Shown here one piece after another: positions 1 through 10,515 of a DNA stretch of 64,000 bases (position 1 is the stretch's first letter; each line of letters opens with the position of its first letter). The stretch is from contig NZ_JANLOD010000019.1 in the NCBI RefSeq assembly GCF_025466085.1, forward strand, positions 1-64,000, read 5' to 3'. Made by a program: the position numbers and the translations under genes. The DNA is from Pseudomonas sp. 14P_8.1_Bac3 (GTDB taxonomy: Bacteria > Pseudomonadota > Gammaproteobacteria > Pseudomonadales > Pseudomonadaceae). The notes beneath the pieces are model-generated. The model had not been told where the DNA came from and ran no database searches. It saw only the letters and a list, made by a program, of their open reading frames with translations.

Positions 1-99
<99 letters not shown>

Positions 100-122
100 G
101 CTCCTACAGAGGGTCGGTTTTG

Positions 123-347
123 TTACTGGGTGACGCAGCGGGTCAATTCTGTGGTCCGCTTCACCTGCCCGTCCTCCCCACGCGCATCGCCCAGCACCTC
201 GGTGCTTTGTGCGGTCTCACAGGTGCGTTGAAGGGGTGGCGGCGGAGCGGGAGGCGGTGGTGGCGGCGGACTGGCGCAACCATTCAGGATCAGTGCGCAA
301 AGGGCAAGCGACAGCGGCGAAAAAACACGTTTCCCAAGACTGTTCAT
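123..347 (-). CDS. Small proline-rich lipoprotein, function unknown
   Basis: This encodes a 74-residue protein. It starts with a basic n-region (MNSLGKR), a hydrophobic stretch and a lipobox LNGC at about residues 20-23, so it should be cleaved by signal peptidase II and lipidated. Right after the Cys comes a proline tract (SPPPPPPPAPPPP), which could be a rigid spacer away from the membrane. The remaining 35 residues have two further cysteines and no domain I recognise. An in-frame ATG lies 51 nt upstream, but the chosen start puts the signal peptide at the N-terminus. The gene ends only about 25 nt from the poly-C run, so its downstream context is unknown. Confidence 0.6.
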   Translation of the reverse strand: MNSLGKRVFSPLSLALCALILNGCASPPPPPPPAPPPPLQRTCETAQSTEVLGDARGEDGQVKRTTELTRCVTQ

Positions 348-489
348 AGGCTGACCTGCGATAAGTAATCGACGCTTTCCGCGACCCGACGACAACACCG
401 CGAAGCCGCGGACGGGTGACAGAAAATAATACCTTCGCTTTTCTTATAGCCCAGTCCGCGGTCAATGCCAGTAAATGGCCACTTTGCGT

Positions 490-738
490 CTACAAGGGCC
501 CCAATATTCTCAGGGTGTTGCTTTCAAGTTCGTAGCGCAGTTCTTCAACCAAGGCCTGCAGAGCCTCGGGCGTTCCGAGCGTCGCAATGCTCAGCCCGCT
601 GACTACCAGGTCCACTTCCCCCGAACCCGGATGATAAAGTTTGACCGTCAACGAATGATCCCCCGTCAACGTGCATTCGCAGGCCAGCGGCGAGAAGCTA
701 CGCTCCAGTTCCGCGCGCAATTGGGCCAAGGAAATCAT
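490..738 (-). CDS. DUF1652 family protein
   Basis: An 82-residue soluble protein that matches the Pseudomonas DUF1652 family as I remember it. The N-terminal motif is LAQLRAELERSFSPLACECT, followed by a beta-rich centre (LTVKLYHPGSGEVDLVVSGL) and a C-terminal LVEELRYELE helix. Members are small, usually encoded alone and of unknown function. The gene stands alone, with about 140 nt to the lipoprotein downstream and 185 nt to the LuxR gene upstream. It has no signal peptide or membrane segment, so it is likely cytoplasmic. Confidence 0.75.
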   Translation of the reverse strand: MISLAQLRAELERSFSPLACECTLTGDHSLTVKLYHPGSGEVDLVVSGLSIATLGTPEALQALVEELRYELESNTLRILGPL

Positions 739-923
739 CTCGACTCACCAGGATGGCGGTGCAAATACGACCGCGCTCTATCTGTGACCATGTGCCTGTT
801 CCTTTGGATATTTCGACGGACGCGACCCCAAGCCAGAGGCTCGTGTCGCACCCATACAGACTAAGAATCCGCGTGCTCGCTCAACACATGAATTTGCACT
901 GCCTCATCTAGTGCATTTGCACC

Positions 924-2420
924 TTAGCGGTCCCCCTTCGGCCGTCGCTTGCTGGAGAACAACCCGCGCTCACGCGCCCACACGATTGCCTCGCTGCGGC
1001 TATGCACATCCAGCTTGGAATACACCGTCGAAACATGATTGCGCACAGTGTTGGGCGCGAGCTTCAGGCGTGCGGCAATTTCCTTGTCGGCGAGACCTTC
1101 GCAGATCAAGCCGAGCACATCGCGCTCGCGGGCCGTCAGGTCGGTGAAGGAGACACTGGGCAACTTCGGCGAATTGACGCTTTTCACATTGGCAAGCTTT
1201 TCAATCAGTGTGCGACTGAACCAGGAAGCATCTTTCATCACCTCTTCGATGGCCGCTACCAGCTCCAGTTCGGTGCGCTTGCGCTCGGTGATATTCATCA
1301 ACACCAGCAGATAGCAAGGGCTGTCCTGAATGTTCACCGTGTCGGCGGAAATCGCGCAGTCGATCAGTTCGGAATCTTTTTTACGCACGCGAACATCAAT
1401 CCGGTCCAGACTGGCGGCTTTTTCCAGCGCTGCAAACAACCGCGTGCGGGCACCCGCGTCCTGAATGAAATCGATCTCGGCGATGGTCTTGCCCAGCACT
1501 TCTTCACTGGGATAAGCCAAGGTTTCAAGAAACGCTTCATTAACGTCGAGCACCACCTGATCCGCTGCGCCGCACACCAGAATAGGCACCGGCGACAGGC
1601 GAAAGGCCTTGGCGAACCGCTCTTCGCTCTGACGCAAGGCCACTTCGGCCTTATGCCGGGGCTCCATGTCGACAAACGAAAACAGCATGCAATCTTCGTC
1701 GTTGAGTTCCAGTGGCTGGCCCGCGACGATCACCTGTTTGCTGCCGCCTTCGGGCAGCTTCAACTCGGCCTGCATCTGCGGAATGGTGGCGTGTTCGCGC
1801 AAACGCTCGATCGCCAGGTCTTTTTTTTCGGCGCCTTCGAGGATGTCCAGTTCATAGGTCGAAGCGCCAATGACTTGATCGCGGGAGTAACCGGTCATCT
1901 CCAGAAAGCCGGCATTGACCTTGATGTAACGCAAATCGCTGAGCCGGCAGATCACTGCCGGAGCGGGGTTGGCGTTGAAGGTTTTTTCAAAGCGCTGTTC
2001 GGCGCTGGCCCACTCGGTGACATCGTCCATGATCAACACCAGCGACTCCGGCTCACCACCGCTGTCCGCCAGCACCATGCTGCGCACGTTGTGCACCCAG
2101 GTGCGCTCTTCGTCTTCATGCTTCGTTACTTCCACCAGCACGTCGCTGAACGTTTCACCCCGCGCCACGCGGTAGATCGGGTAATTGTCGGTCGGAACCG
2201 GATGGTTATTGCGGTAGCGCAAGGCGAAACGCTTGGCGTACTCCCCGGCACTGGTGCCCAATTCACTGATGCGGCTGACACCGTGCATGGTCAGCGCGGC
2301 GTCGTTGGCCCAGAGGATGGTCTGGTCGAGTTCCAGCAGGATGACCCCGTCGGACAAGCCGGCGATGATTTGCTGCAACTGGCGGCGATTGGTTTCAGTA
2401 CTCAGGACGTCCTGGCTCAT
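924..2420 (-). CDS. PAS-PAS-PAS-LuxR transcriptional regulator
   Basis: A 498-residue protein with three PAS modules (about 12-130, 140-258, 268-385). Each ends in the usual PAC-type stretch (for example LVLMNITERKRTE). A LuxR-type helix-turn-helix follows at about 425-490 (LTARERDVLGLICEGLADKE). There is no receiver or kinase domain and no membrane segment, so it should be a one-component cytoplasmic regulator that senses a ligand or redox state directly. GGAGAG lies just before the ATG. A REP pair separates it from the amidohydrolase gene. The target is unknown; the pyrimidine genes next door are a possibility, but nothing in the sequence proves it. Confidence 0.8.
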   Translation of the reverse strand: MSQDVLSTETNRRQLQQIIAGLSDGVILLELDQTILWANDAALTMHGVSRISELGTSAGEYAKRFALRYRNNHPVPTDNYPIYRVARGETFSDVLVEVTKHEDEERTWVHNVRSMVLADSGGEPESLVLIMDDVTEWASAEQRFEKTFNANPAPAVICRLSDLRYIKVNAGFLEMTGYSRDQVIGASTYELDILEGAEKKDLAIERLREHATIPQMQAELKLPEGGSKQVIVAGQPLELNDEDCMLFSFVDMEPRHKAEVALRQSEERFAKAFRLSPVPILVCGAADQVVLDVNEAFLETLAYPSEEVLGKTIAEIDFIQDAGARTRLFAALEKAASLDRIDVRVRKKDSELIDCAISADTVNIQDSPCYLLVLMNITERKRTELELVAAIEEVMKDASWFSRTLIEKLANVKSVNSPKLPSVSFTDLTARERDVLGLICEGLADKEIAARLKLAPNTVRNHVSTVYSKLDVHSRSEAIVWARERGLFSSKRRPKGDR

Positions 2421-2529
2421 TGGCTCTCCACAATTTCGGTCGCGCCGACAGGTGACGCTTGTGAAGATTACGACCGCGGGGCGTTGTGATCGTGCGACAA
2501 GCCTCGATCCTGCGCGCGACGCAAATCCC

Positions 2530-2614
2530 CTGTAGGAGCGAGCTTGCTCGCGATGGCGTGTCAGTCAACGCTTCAGCGCCTGACACACCATCGCGAGCAA
2601 GCTCGCTCCTACAA
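2530..2614. repeat. Inverted REP pair
   Basis: Two REPs (2530-2555 and 2589-2614) face each other. Each has the stem GCGAG-CTTG-CTCGC with a flanking CTGTAG. The 33 nt between them continue the symmetry (GTGTCAG and CTGACAC), so the transcript can form one long cruciform. It lies upstream of the PAS-LuxR gene and downstream of the amidohydrolase gene. Confidence 0.9.
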
Positions 2615-2631
2615 GGGTGACGCGGTGATCG

Positions 2632-3915
2632 TCAGGCCGCGAGCTGTCCTGCGGCAATCGCCTCCGACGCCGCCAGCATTGCCCGCAACAACACCGCGCA
2701 CCCGGCCGCCAGATCATCCGGCGCGGCGTTTTCGATTTCGTTGTGGCTGATGCCGCCCTCACACGGCACGAAGATCATCCCGGCCGGGCCGAGCTCGGCG
2801 AGGAAGATCGAGTCGTGGCCTGCTCCGCTGACGATGTCCATGTGCGACAAGCCCAATCCCTGCGCCGCGCCGCGGACCGCTTCGACGCAGCCCTTGTCGA
2901 AGTACAGCGGCGGGAAGTCGGCGGTTGGCGTCAGTTCGTAGGTCAGGCCGTGTTCCTCGCAGGTGGTTTCGATCACGGCGCGGACTTCAGCGATCATCGA
3001 ATCCAGGCGCGCCGGCTCCAGATGACGGAAGTCCAGGGTCATGCGCACTTCGCCGGGGATGACGTTGCGCGAGCCCGGATAGGCTTGCAGGCAACCGACG
3101 GTGCCGCAGGCGTGCGGCTGATGGCCGAGGGCAGCACGATTCACCGCGCCGACGATCACAGCGGCCCCCACCAGCGCGTCCTTGCGCAGGTGCATCGGGG
3201 TCGGGCCGGCGTGAGCTTCGACGCCGCGAAGCTTGAGGTCGAACCATTTCTGCCCGAGGGCGCCCATCACCACGCCAATAGTCTTGCGCTCGTCTTCGAG
3301 GATCGGCCCTTGTTCAATGTGCGCCTCGAAATAAGCGCCAACCGCGTGGCCGCTGACAGCGCGCGGGCCGGCGTAGCCAATCGCATTCAGCGCCTCGCCG
3401 ACGGTGATGCCTTCGGCGTCGACCTTGGCCAGGGTTTCCTCGAGGGTGAATTTTTCCGCGAACACCCCGGAGCCCATCATGCACGGGGCGAAGCGCGAGC
3501 CTTCTTCGTTGGTCCAGACCACCACTTCCAGCGGCGCTTCGGTTTCCACACCGAGGTCGTTGAGGGTGCGCAGCACTTCGACGCCGGCCAGCACGCCAAA
3601 GCAGCCGTCGAACTTGCCGCCGGTGGGCTGAGTGTCGATGTGGCTGCCGGTCATCACCGGCGGCAGGTTCGGGTTGCGGCCGGGGCGGCGGGCGAAGATG
3701 TTGCCGACGGCGTCGATGCTGACCGTGCAGCCCGCCTCTTCGCACCACCGAACGAAAATGTCTCGGGCCTGGCGATCGAGGTCAGTCAGGGCCAGGCGAC
3801 AGACACCGCCCTTGACCGTGGCGCCGAGCCGGGCCAGTTCCATGAGCGACTGCCACAGGCGATCGCGGTTGATGTGCTGATGGGTGGATTGCAGAACGTC
3901 TACGGCAGCGTTCAT
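2632..3915 (-). CDS. Zn-dependent amidohydrolase, ureidopropionase (N-carbamoyl-beta-alanine amidase) type
   Basis: A 427-residue M20-family Zn hydrolase. It carries the metal-site motifs GSHIDTQPTGGKFDGCFGVL (His and Asp ligands) and NEEGSRFAPCM, plus a bridging-ligand region near EAHIEQGPILE. The family splits N-carbamoyl amino acids or allantoate, releasing NH3 and CO2. Its place next to an NCS1 transporter and opposite hydA-preT-preA points to hydrolysis of N-carbamoyl-beta-alanine (or its beta-aminoisobutyrate analogue), the last step of reductive pyrimidine breakdown. AGGAG lies 7 nt before the ATG. Allantoate amidohydrolase is the main alternative, but no allantoin genes are nearby. 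Confidence 0.85.
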   Translation of the reverse strand: MNAAVDVLQSTHQHINRDRLWQSLMELARLGATVKGGVCRLALTDLDRQARDIFVRWCEEAGCTVSIDAVGNIFARRPGRNPNLPPVMTGSHIDTQPTGGKFDGCFGVLAGVEVLRTLNDLGVETEAPLEVVVWTNEEGSRFAPCMMGSGVFAEKFTLEETLAKVDAEGITVGEALNAIGYAGPRAVSGHAVGAYFEAHIEQGPILEDERKTIGVVMGALGQKWFDLKLRGVEAHAGPTPMHLRKDALVGAAVIVGAVNRAALGHQPHACGTVGCLQAYPGSRNVIPGEVRMTLDFRHLEPARLDSMIAEVRAVIETTCEEHGLTYELTPTADFPPLYFDKGCVEAVRGAAQGLGLSHMDIVSGAGHDSIFLAELGPAGMIFVPCEGGISHNEIENAAPDDLAAGCAVLLRAMLAASEAIAAGQLAA

Positions 3916-3979
3916 GGGGATCTCCTCAGGCAGTTCTTATGGTTTTCGTCAGTTGTTTCGCTGCTGGGCTCAAGGCCGT

Positions 3980-4069
3980 CATCGCGGGCAAGCCCGCTCC
4001 CACAGCTGACAGGGCGCTCCCTGTTTGTGCATAACCTCAATCCCTGTGGGAGCGGGCTTGCCCGCGAAG
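3980..4069. repeat. Inverted REP pair, G/C-rich stem variant
   Basis: Two facing REPs (3980-4005 and 4044-4069) have the stem variant GCGGGCAAGCCCGC in place of GCGAGCAAGCTCGC. They sit between the NCS1 transporter and the amidohydrolase, which are transcribed in the same direction. They may uncouple expression of the two. Confidence 0.85.
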
Positions 4070-4079
4070 AGGCACGAAC

Positions 4080-5564
4080 TCACACCGCGGATTTCAAGGC
4101 AGAGTGACTGGGTCGCATCGAGCACAACCCGTAATAAATCACCCCGCCCAGCGCCGACCCGGTGAACCAGCCGTAGCTGTAGAACCAGCTGAACGCATCG
4201 CTGCCCAGGGACAACAACGTCAATACCACCGGCACGCCAAACGCAATGAAGCCGAACCAGTTCCACGCCGGATAAACGTCGTCGCGATACAGCCCGGCCA
4301 GGTCCAGTTGCTGTTTCTTGATCAGGAAATAATCCACCACCATGATCCCGGCGATCGGCCCCAGAAGGCTGGAATAGCCCAGCAGCCAGTTCGAATACAC
4401 CGTCTCCAGGCTCACATCGGAAACGATCAGCCCAAGTTTTTTCAGCAGTTCATGCCCCATCAGCAACAAGCCCACCAGGCCGGTGAGCAACACCGCTTTG
4501 GTGCGGTTGATCACCTTTGGCGCGATGTTCTGGAAGTCGTTGGTCGGGGAGACGATGTTTGCGACGGTGTTGGTCGACAGCGTGGCGATGATGATCAACG
4601 CCATGGCCACCGCGACCCATACCGGGCTCTGGATATGGCCGATCAGCGTCACCGGGTCGGACACCGTGACACCCACCAGTTTCACCGACGCGGCGGTCAT
4701 CACCACACCCAGCGAGGCGAACAAGAACATGGTCAGCGGAAGGCCCATGATCTGACCGACAATCTGCGCTTTCTGGCTTTCGGCGTAGCGGCTGAAGTCC
4801 GGAATGTTCAGCGACAGCGTGGCCCAGAACCCGACCATCGCGGTCAACCCCGCGGCAAAGTAACTGACCACGCTTGCGCCTTCGGGGCGTTTGGCCGGGA
4901 TCGCCAGCAATTCGGTCATCGATACGTTCGGCATTGCCCACACCAACAGGCCGACACCCACCAGCACCAACAGCGGCGCAGACAGGGTTTCCAGCCATTT
5001 GATCGACTCGGCACCGCGAATCACCACCCACAGATTCAGGGCCCAGAACACCATGAAGCCGATGACTTCGCCGGTGCCGCCCAGGGATTTCCAGCCGTCG
5101 AAAATCGATCCCAGGAACAGATGAATCGCCAAACCGCCGAACATCGTCTGGATGCCGAACCAGCCACAAGCGACCAGCGCACGGATCAGGCAGGGAATGT
5201 TGGAGCCGAGAATGCCGAAAGACGACCTCAGCAGTACCGGAAACGGAATGCCGTACTTGGTGCCGGGAAAGGCATTCAAGGTCAGGGGAATCAACACAAT
5301 GATGTTGGCAAACAGAATCGCCAGCAGCGCCTCACCCACGCTCAGGCCAAAGTAAGCGGTCAGCACCCCGCCGAGGGTATAAGTCGGCACGCAGATCGAC
5401 ATGCCGACCCACAGCGCGGTGATGTGCCATTTGTTCCAGGTTCGTTCGCGCACCTTGGTCGGTGCCATGTCGTGGTTGTAACGGGGACTGTCGAGGACGT
5501 CGCTGCCGGCTTCGAGTTCAAACAAGCCGTCGCGCTCGGTCACTTGCGATCTGATCTGTTGCAT
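4080..5564 (-). CDS. NCS1 family nucleobase/hydantoin:cation symporter
   Basis: A 494-residue inner-membrane transporter with about 12 hydrophobic helices. Hallmarks of the NCS1 (Mhp1, uracil/allantoin/cytosine permease) family include NKWHITALWVGMSICVPTY in helix 1 and GTKYGIPFPVLLRSSFG near helix 3. The likely cargo is a pyrimidine, dihydropyrimidine or hydantoin, inferred from the neighbouring catabolic genes. It is upstream of the amidohydrolase on the same strand and divergent from hydA. A GGAG precedes the ATG by 8 nt. The exact substrate cannot be read from the sequence. Confidence 0.88.
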   Translation of the reverse strand: MQQIRSQVTERDGLFELEAGSDVLDSPRYNHDMAPTKVRERTWNKWHITALWVGMSICVPTYTLGGVLTAYFGLSVGEALLAILFANIIVLIPLTLNAFPGTKYGIPFPVLLRSSFGILGSNIPCLIRALVACGWFGIQTMFGGLAIHLFLGSIFDGWKSLGGTGEVIGFMVFWALNLWVVIRGAESIKWLETLSAPLLVLVGVGLLVWAMPNVSMTELLAIPAKRPEGASVVSYFAAGLTAMVGFWATLSLNIPDFSRYAESQKAQIVGQIMGLPLTMFLFASLGVVMTAASVKLVGVTVSDPVTLIGHIQSPVWVAVAMALIIIATLSTNTVANIVSPTNDFQNIAPKVINRTKAVLLTGLVGLLLMGHELLKKLGLIVSDVSLETVYSNWLLGYSSLLGPIAGIMVVDYFLIKKQQLDLAGLYRDDVYPAWNWFGFIAFGVPVVLTLLSLGSDAFSWFYSYGWFTGSALGGVIYYGLCSMRPSHSALKSAV

Positions 5565-5890
5565 GGCCGCTCCACTGTTCTTTGAATTATTTTTTGCTCA
5601 TCAGGGGCTGGCGGCATCAATAACCGTGCCGGTCACCTCAATGACGCATCGGGCAGTTCCATAAACCTTGTTAACCAACTGATGTGGATCAGTTTTATTC
5701 ATTCAGGCAGTGAGTCTGCTGCGACGTGCCCGGGCATTCAGGTCAAACGCCAGACAAGTTGTCCGAACCGTCAGGACTCAATCTGGTGCAGCGATAATTT
5801 TTCAAACTTTGCGTCTCAACCATAGACCATTGCCAAGCGGCTGATTTCACATAAGAAATCTTGACCATTTTTGGAACCTGTCAAGTGCGT

Positions 5891-5918
5891 CAAAATGGTG
5901 ATAGGCCTCACCATTTTG
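5891..5918. promoter_or_regulatory. Perfect 11-bp inverted repeat, candidate operator
   Basis: The arms CAAAATGGTGA (5891-5901) and TCACCATTTTG (5908-5918) are exact reverse complements around a 6-nt centre. A related CCATTTTTGG lies at 5865-5874. There is no U-tract, so an operator is more likely than a terminator. The RutR-like TetR protein at 11550-12170 is a candidate ligand. Confidence 0.6.
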
Positions 5919-5950
5919 GTGATTCAGCGCTTTAATGCTTATTTTTCAGC

Positions 5951-5976
5951 AACTTATATAAGTTATAAGCTTATAA
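5951..5976. promoter_or_regulatory. Two overlapping 14-bp AT palindromes
   Basis: AACTTATATAAGTT (5951-5964) and TTATAAGCTTATAA (5963-5976) are both perfect palindromes sharing two bases. They lie about 140 nt before the hydA ATG in the AT-rich part of the divergent region. They could be a double operator or promoter-opening sequence. Confidence 0.5.
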
Positions 5977-6015
5977 AAAATATTCTTGCTCAATCATTAA
6001 ACTCATACTAGCTTC

Positions 6016-6041
6016 TATTCCTGACAGCGCTGACAGGAATA
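6016..6041. promoter_or_regulatory. Nested inverted repeat before hydA
   Basis: Outer arms TATTCCTG (6016-6023) and CAGGAATA (6034-6041) enclose the self-complementary octamer CAGCGCTG (6025-6032). The site is 75 nt upstream of the hydA start, probably inside the leader or at the promoter. Confidence 0.45.
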
Positions 6042-6076
6042 CACCTGTTTGTATTCGCTTCATATAAAACAGTTAG

Positions 6077-7555
<1,479 letters not shown>

Positions 7556-7658
7556 GATCGAGGCCTTCGCGAGCAAGCCCGCGAAGAGCCCAGACCGGTC
7601 AACACAAAAACCAATGCCCATCAGAGGCAGTTACCTCAATCACCGTGAGGCCAACACC

Positions 7659-9026
7659 GTGCTCAAGTCCCTGAACCACCTCCCGCATTCGAATGAAAGT
7701 GCGACCGCCCTCGCCGGCCATTTCACCGACCTGGCGCCTGCGCTCAACGACCGCCAGGCGCACCTGGAAGCCTCGCGCTGCCTGTATTGCTACGACGCAC
7801 CGTGCGTCAATGCCTGTCCGAGCGACATCGACATTCCCTCGTTCATCCGCAATATCCAGGCGGACAACGTGCAAGGCGCGGCGCATAAAATCCTCGAAGC
7901 GAACATCCTCGGCGGCAGTTGCGCCCGGGTCTGCCCGACGGAAATCCTTTGCCAGCAAGCCTGCGTGCGCAACAACGCTCATGAATGCGCGCCCGTACTG
8001 ATTGGCCTGCTGCAACGTTACGCCGTGGACAATGCGCATTTCAGTCAGCATCCGTTTTCCCGCGCGGCCGCCACCGGCAAGCGCATCGCCGTGGTCGGTG
8101 CCGGCCCGGCCGGTTTGTCCTGCGCCCATCGCAGCGCCATGCACGGGCATGACGTGGTGATTTTCGAGGCACAGGGCAAGGCTGGCGGCCTCAACGAATA
8201 CGGGATCGCCAAGTACAAACTGGTGGACGACTACGCGCAGAAGGAGCTGGACTTCCTGCTGCAGATTGGCGGGATCGAAATCCGCCACGGACAGAAACTC
8301 GGCGAAAACCTGACCCTCAGCGAACTGCACCAGCAATTCGACGCGGTGTTCCTGGGACTCGGCCTCAGCGCCAGCAAACAGCTGGGCCTGGCCCACGAAG
8401 ACGCACCGGGCCTGATCGCGGCGACCGAGTACATCCGCGAACTGCGCCAGGCTGACGACCTGACGCAACTGCCGCTGGCCGACCACTGCATTGTCCTCGG
8501 TGCCGGCAATACCGCCATCGACATGGCCGTGCAAATGGCCCGGCTTGGCGCCCGTGACGTCAATCTGGTGTATCGCCGCGGCCTCGAGGACATGGGCGCG
8601 ACTCACCACGAACAGGACATCGCCAAAGCCAATCAGGTGCGCTTGCTCACCTGGGCGGCGCCCGAAGAAGTGTTGCTCGATGAACAAGGCAATGTGCGCG
8701 GCATGCGCTTCGCTCGCACGCATGCGGTGGAAGGTCGCCTGCAAACCACTGGCGAAACCTTCGAGCTGGCCGCCGATGCGATCTTCAAGGCCATCGGCCA
8801 GGCCTTCGACGCCAGCGCCCTCAGCGATCCGCTGGCCCGTGAACTCAAGCATCAGGGCGGACGCATCGAGGTCGACGAACACCTGCGCACCAGCATCCCC
8901 GGCGTCTACGCCGGCGGTGACTGCACGAACCTCGATCAGGACCTCACCGTGCAAGCGGTGCAGCACGGCAAACTGGCCGCCGAAGCCATCAACGCACAAC
9001 TGACGCTCAACGTGGAGGCTGCGTAA
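7659..9026 (+). CDS. preT: Dihydropyrimidine dehydrogenase subunit PreT/PydX (FAD, Fe-S, NAD(P)-binding)
   Basis: A 455-residue flavoprotein. I chose the GTG at 7659 because GAGG lies 8 nt before it and homologues begin at this LNHLP segment; in-frame ATGs upstream (7539 and 7614) add residues not seen in the family. N-terminal cysteine clusters (CLYCYDAPCVNACP and CARVCPTEILCQQAC, about 41-100) should bind 4Fe-4S centres. A GAGPAG flavin-binding motif and a GAGNTAID pyridine-nucleotide motif follow. It takes electrons from NAD(P)H to reduce uracil or thymine through PreA. Its stop codon touches the preA start. Confidence 0.93.
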   Translation: MLKSLNHLPHSNESATALAGHFTDLAPALNDRQAHLEASRCLYCYDAPCVNACPSDIDIPSFIRNIQADNVQGAAHKILEANILGGSCARVCPTEILCQQACVRNNAHECAPVLIGLLQRYAVDNAHFSQHPFSRAAATGKRIAVVGAGPAGLSCAHRSAMHGHDVVIFEAQGKAGGLNEYGIAKYKLVDDYAQKELDFLLQIGGIEIRHGQKLGENLTLSELHQQFDAVFLGLGLSASKQLGLAHEDAPGLIAATEYIRELRQADDLTQLPLADHCIVLGAGNTAIDMAVQMARLGARDVNLVYRRGLEDMGATHHEQDIAKANQVRLLTWAAPEEVLLDEQGNVRGMRFARTHAVEGRLQTTGETFELAADAIFKAIGQAFDASALSDPLARELKHQGGRIEVDEHLRTSIPGVYAGGDCTNLDQDLTVQAVQHGKLAAEAINAQLTLNVEAA

Positions 9027-10301
9027 ATGGCCGATCTTTCGATTGTCTTCGCCGGCATCAAATCCCCGAATCCGTTCTGGCTGGCCTCCGCGCCGCCCAC
9101 CGACAAGGCCTACAACGTGGTCCGCGCCTTCGAGGCCGGTTGGGGTGGCGTGGTCTGGAAAACCCTGGGTGAAGACCCGGCGGCGGTCAACGTGTCGTCA
9201 CGCTATTCAGCGCACTTCGGGCCCAACCGCGAAGTGATGGGCTTCAACAACATCGAGCTGATCACCGACCGCTCGCTGGAAATCAACCTGCGGGAAATCA
9301 CCCAGGTCAAAAAGGACTGGCCGGACCGCGCGTTGATCGTGTCGCTGATGGTGCCCTGTGTCGAAGAATCGTGGAAATTCATCCTGCCGCTGGTGGAAGC
9401 CACGGGCGCCGATGGCATCGAACTGAATTTTGGCTGCCCCCACGGCATGCCGGAACGGGGCATGGGGGCGGCGGTTGGCCAGGTGCCGGAGTATGTCGAG
9501 CAGGTCACGCGCTGGTGCAAGACTTACTGTTCGCTGCCGGTGATCGTCAAGCTGACACCGAACATCACCGACATTCGCGTTGCCGCCTGTGCGGCCCATC
9601 GCGGCGGTGCCGATGCGGTGTCGCTGATCAACACGATCAACTCGATCACCAGCGTCAACCTGGAACGCATGGTCGCCTACCCCACCGTCGGCAGCCAAAG
9701 CACCCACGGCGGTTATTGCGGCTCGGCGGTGAAGCCGATCGCCTTGAACATGGTCGCCGAAATCGCCCGCGATCCGCAGACCCAGAGCCTGCCAATCTCC
9801 GGGATTGGCGGCATCGGCAACTGGCGCGATGCCGCGGAATTCATCGCCCTGGGCAGCGGCTCGGTGCAGGTGTGCACGGCGGCGATGCTGCATGGCTTCA
9901 GGATTGTCGAGGAAATGAAGGACGGTTTATCACGCTGGATGGACAGTCAGGGTTACGCCAGCGTGTCGGACTTTTCCGGCCGAGCTGTGGGCAACACCAC
10001 CGACTGGAAGTACCTGGACATCAACTATCAGGTGATCGCGAAGATCGACCAGCAGGCGTGTATCGGCTGTGGCCGTTGCCACATCGCCTGCGAGGACACC
10101 TCGCACCAGGCCGTGGCCAGCCTCAAGCAGGCCGACGGCACGCGCAAGTACGAGGTGATCGATGAAGCGTGCGTGGGCTGCAACCTGTGCCAGATCACCT
10201 GCCCGGTGCAGGACTGCATCGAGATGGTGCCCATGGAGAACGGCAAGCCGTTTCTGGATTGGAACCATGATCCGCGTAATCCCTATCATGTAGCTGTCTG
10301 A
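9027..10301 (+). CDS. preA: NAD-dependent dihydropyrimidine dehydrogenase subunit PreA
   Basis: A 424-residue catalytic subunit that reduces uracil or thymine to the 5,6-dihydro form. The N-terminal part is a dihydroorotate-dehydrogenase-like FMN barrel (for example LNFGCPHGMPERGMGAA and INTINSI). The C-terminus carries two 4Fe-4S ferredoxin motifs (CIGCGRCHIACED and CVGCNLCQITCP, about 345-390). The ATG follows the preT stop without any gap, so translation is probably coupled. PreT and PreA together start the reductive path that hydA and the amidohydrolase continue. Confidence 0.95.
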   Translation: MADLSIVFAGIKSPNPFWLASAPPTDKAYNVVRAFEAGWGGVVWKTLGEDPAAVNVSSRYSAHFGPNREVMGFNNIELITDRSLEINLREITQVKKDWPDRALIVSLMVPCVEESWKFILPLVEATGADGIELNFGCPHGMPERGMGAAVGQVPEYVEQVTRWCKTYCSLPVIVKLTPNITDIRVAACAAHRGGADAVSLINTINSITSVNLERMVAYPTVGSQSTHGGYCGSAVKPIALNMVAEIARDPQTQSLPISGIGGIGNWRDAAEFIALGSGSVQVCTAAMLHGFRIVEEMKDGLSRWMDSQGYASVSDFSGRAVGNTTDWKYLDINYQVIAKIDQQACIGCGRCHIACEDTSHQAVASLKQADGTRKYEVIDEACVGCNLCQITCPVQDCIEMVPMENGKPFLDWNHDPRNPYHVAV

Positions 10302-10309
10302 AAGGACGC

Positions 10310-10403
10310 CATCGCGAGCAAGCTCGCTCCTACAGGGGATTGACGGCGTATGCGAGTGTTGCGCACGCCAATGCCCCCTGTAGGAGCGAGCTTGCTCGCG
10401 ATG
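10310..10403. repeat. Inverted REP pair
   Basis: REPs at 10310-10335 and 10378-10403 face each other directly after preA. Together they mark the 3' end of the pyrimidine operon and may protect or terminate its mRNA. Confidence 0.9.
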
Positions 10404-10515
10404 AGGCCACCCGCCGCACCACTTTCCTCTCCAGCCCTATCAGATCTGCTAGTAGACAACCCCCGCCTCATCCCCGAAGCTGAAACACACGTCATCGACC
10501 CGTGCAGGCCTCACC

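Noticed and set aside
1002..2489. Long plus-strand open frame opposite the PAS-LuxR gene
   Set aside because: It is the mirror of a strongly supported gene. GC-rich codon use leaves the complementary frame open; the protein is rich in His, Gln and Arg and has no recognisable domain.
5951..5976. AT palindromes considered as a replication origin or att site
   Set aside because: There is no DnaA-box cluster, integrase, tRNA or direct repeat nearby; promoter or operator function is simpler.
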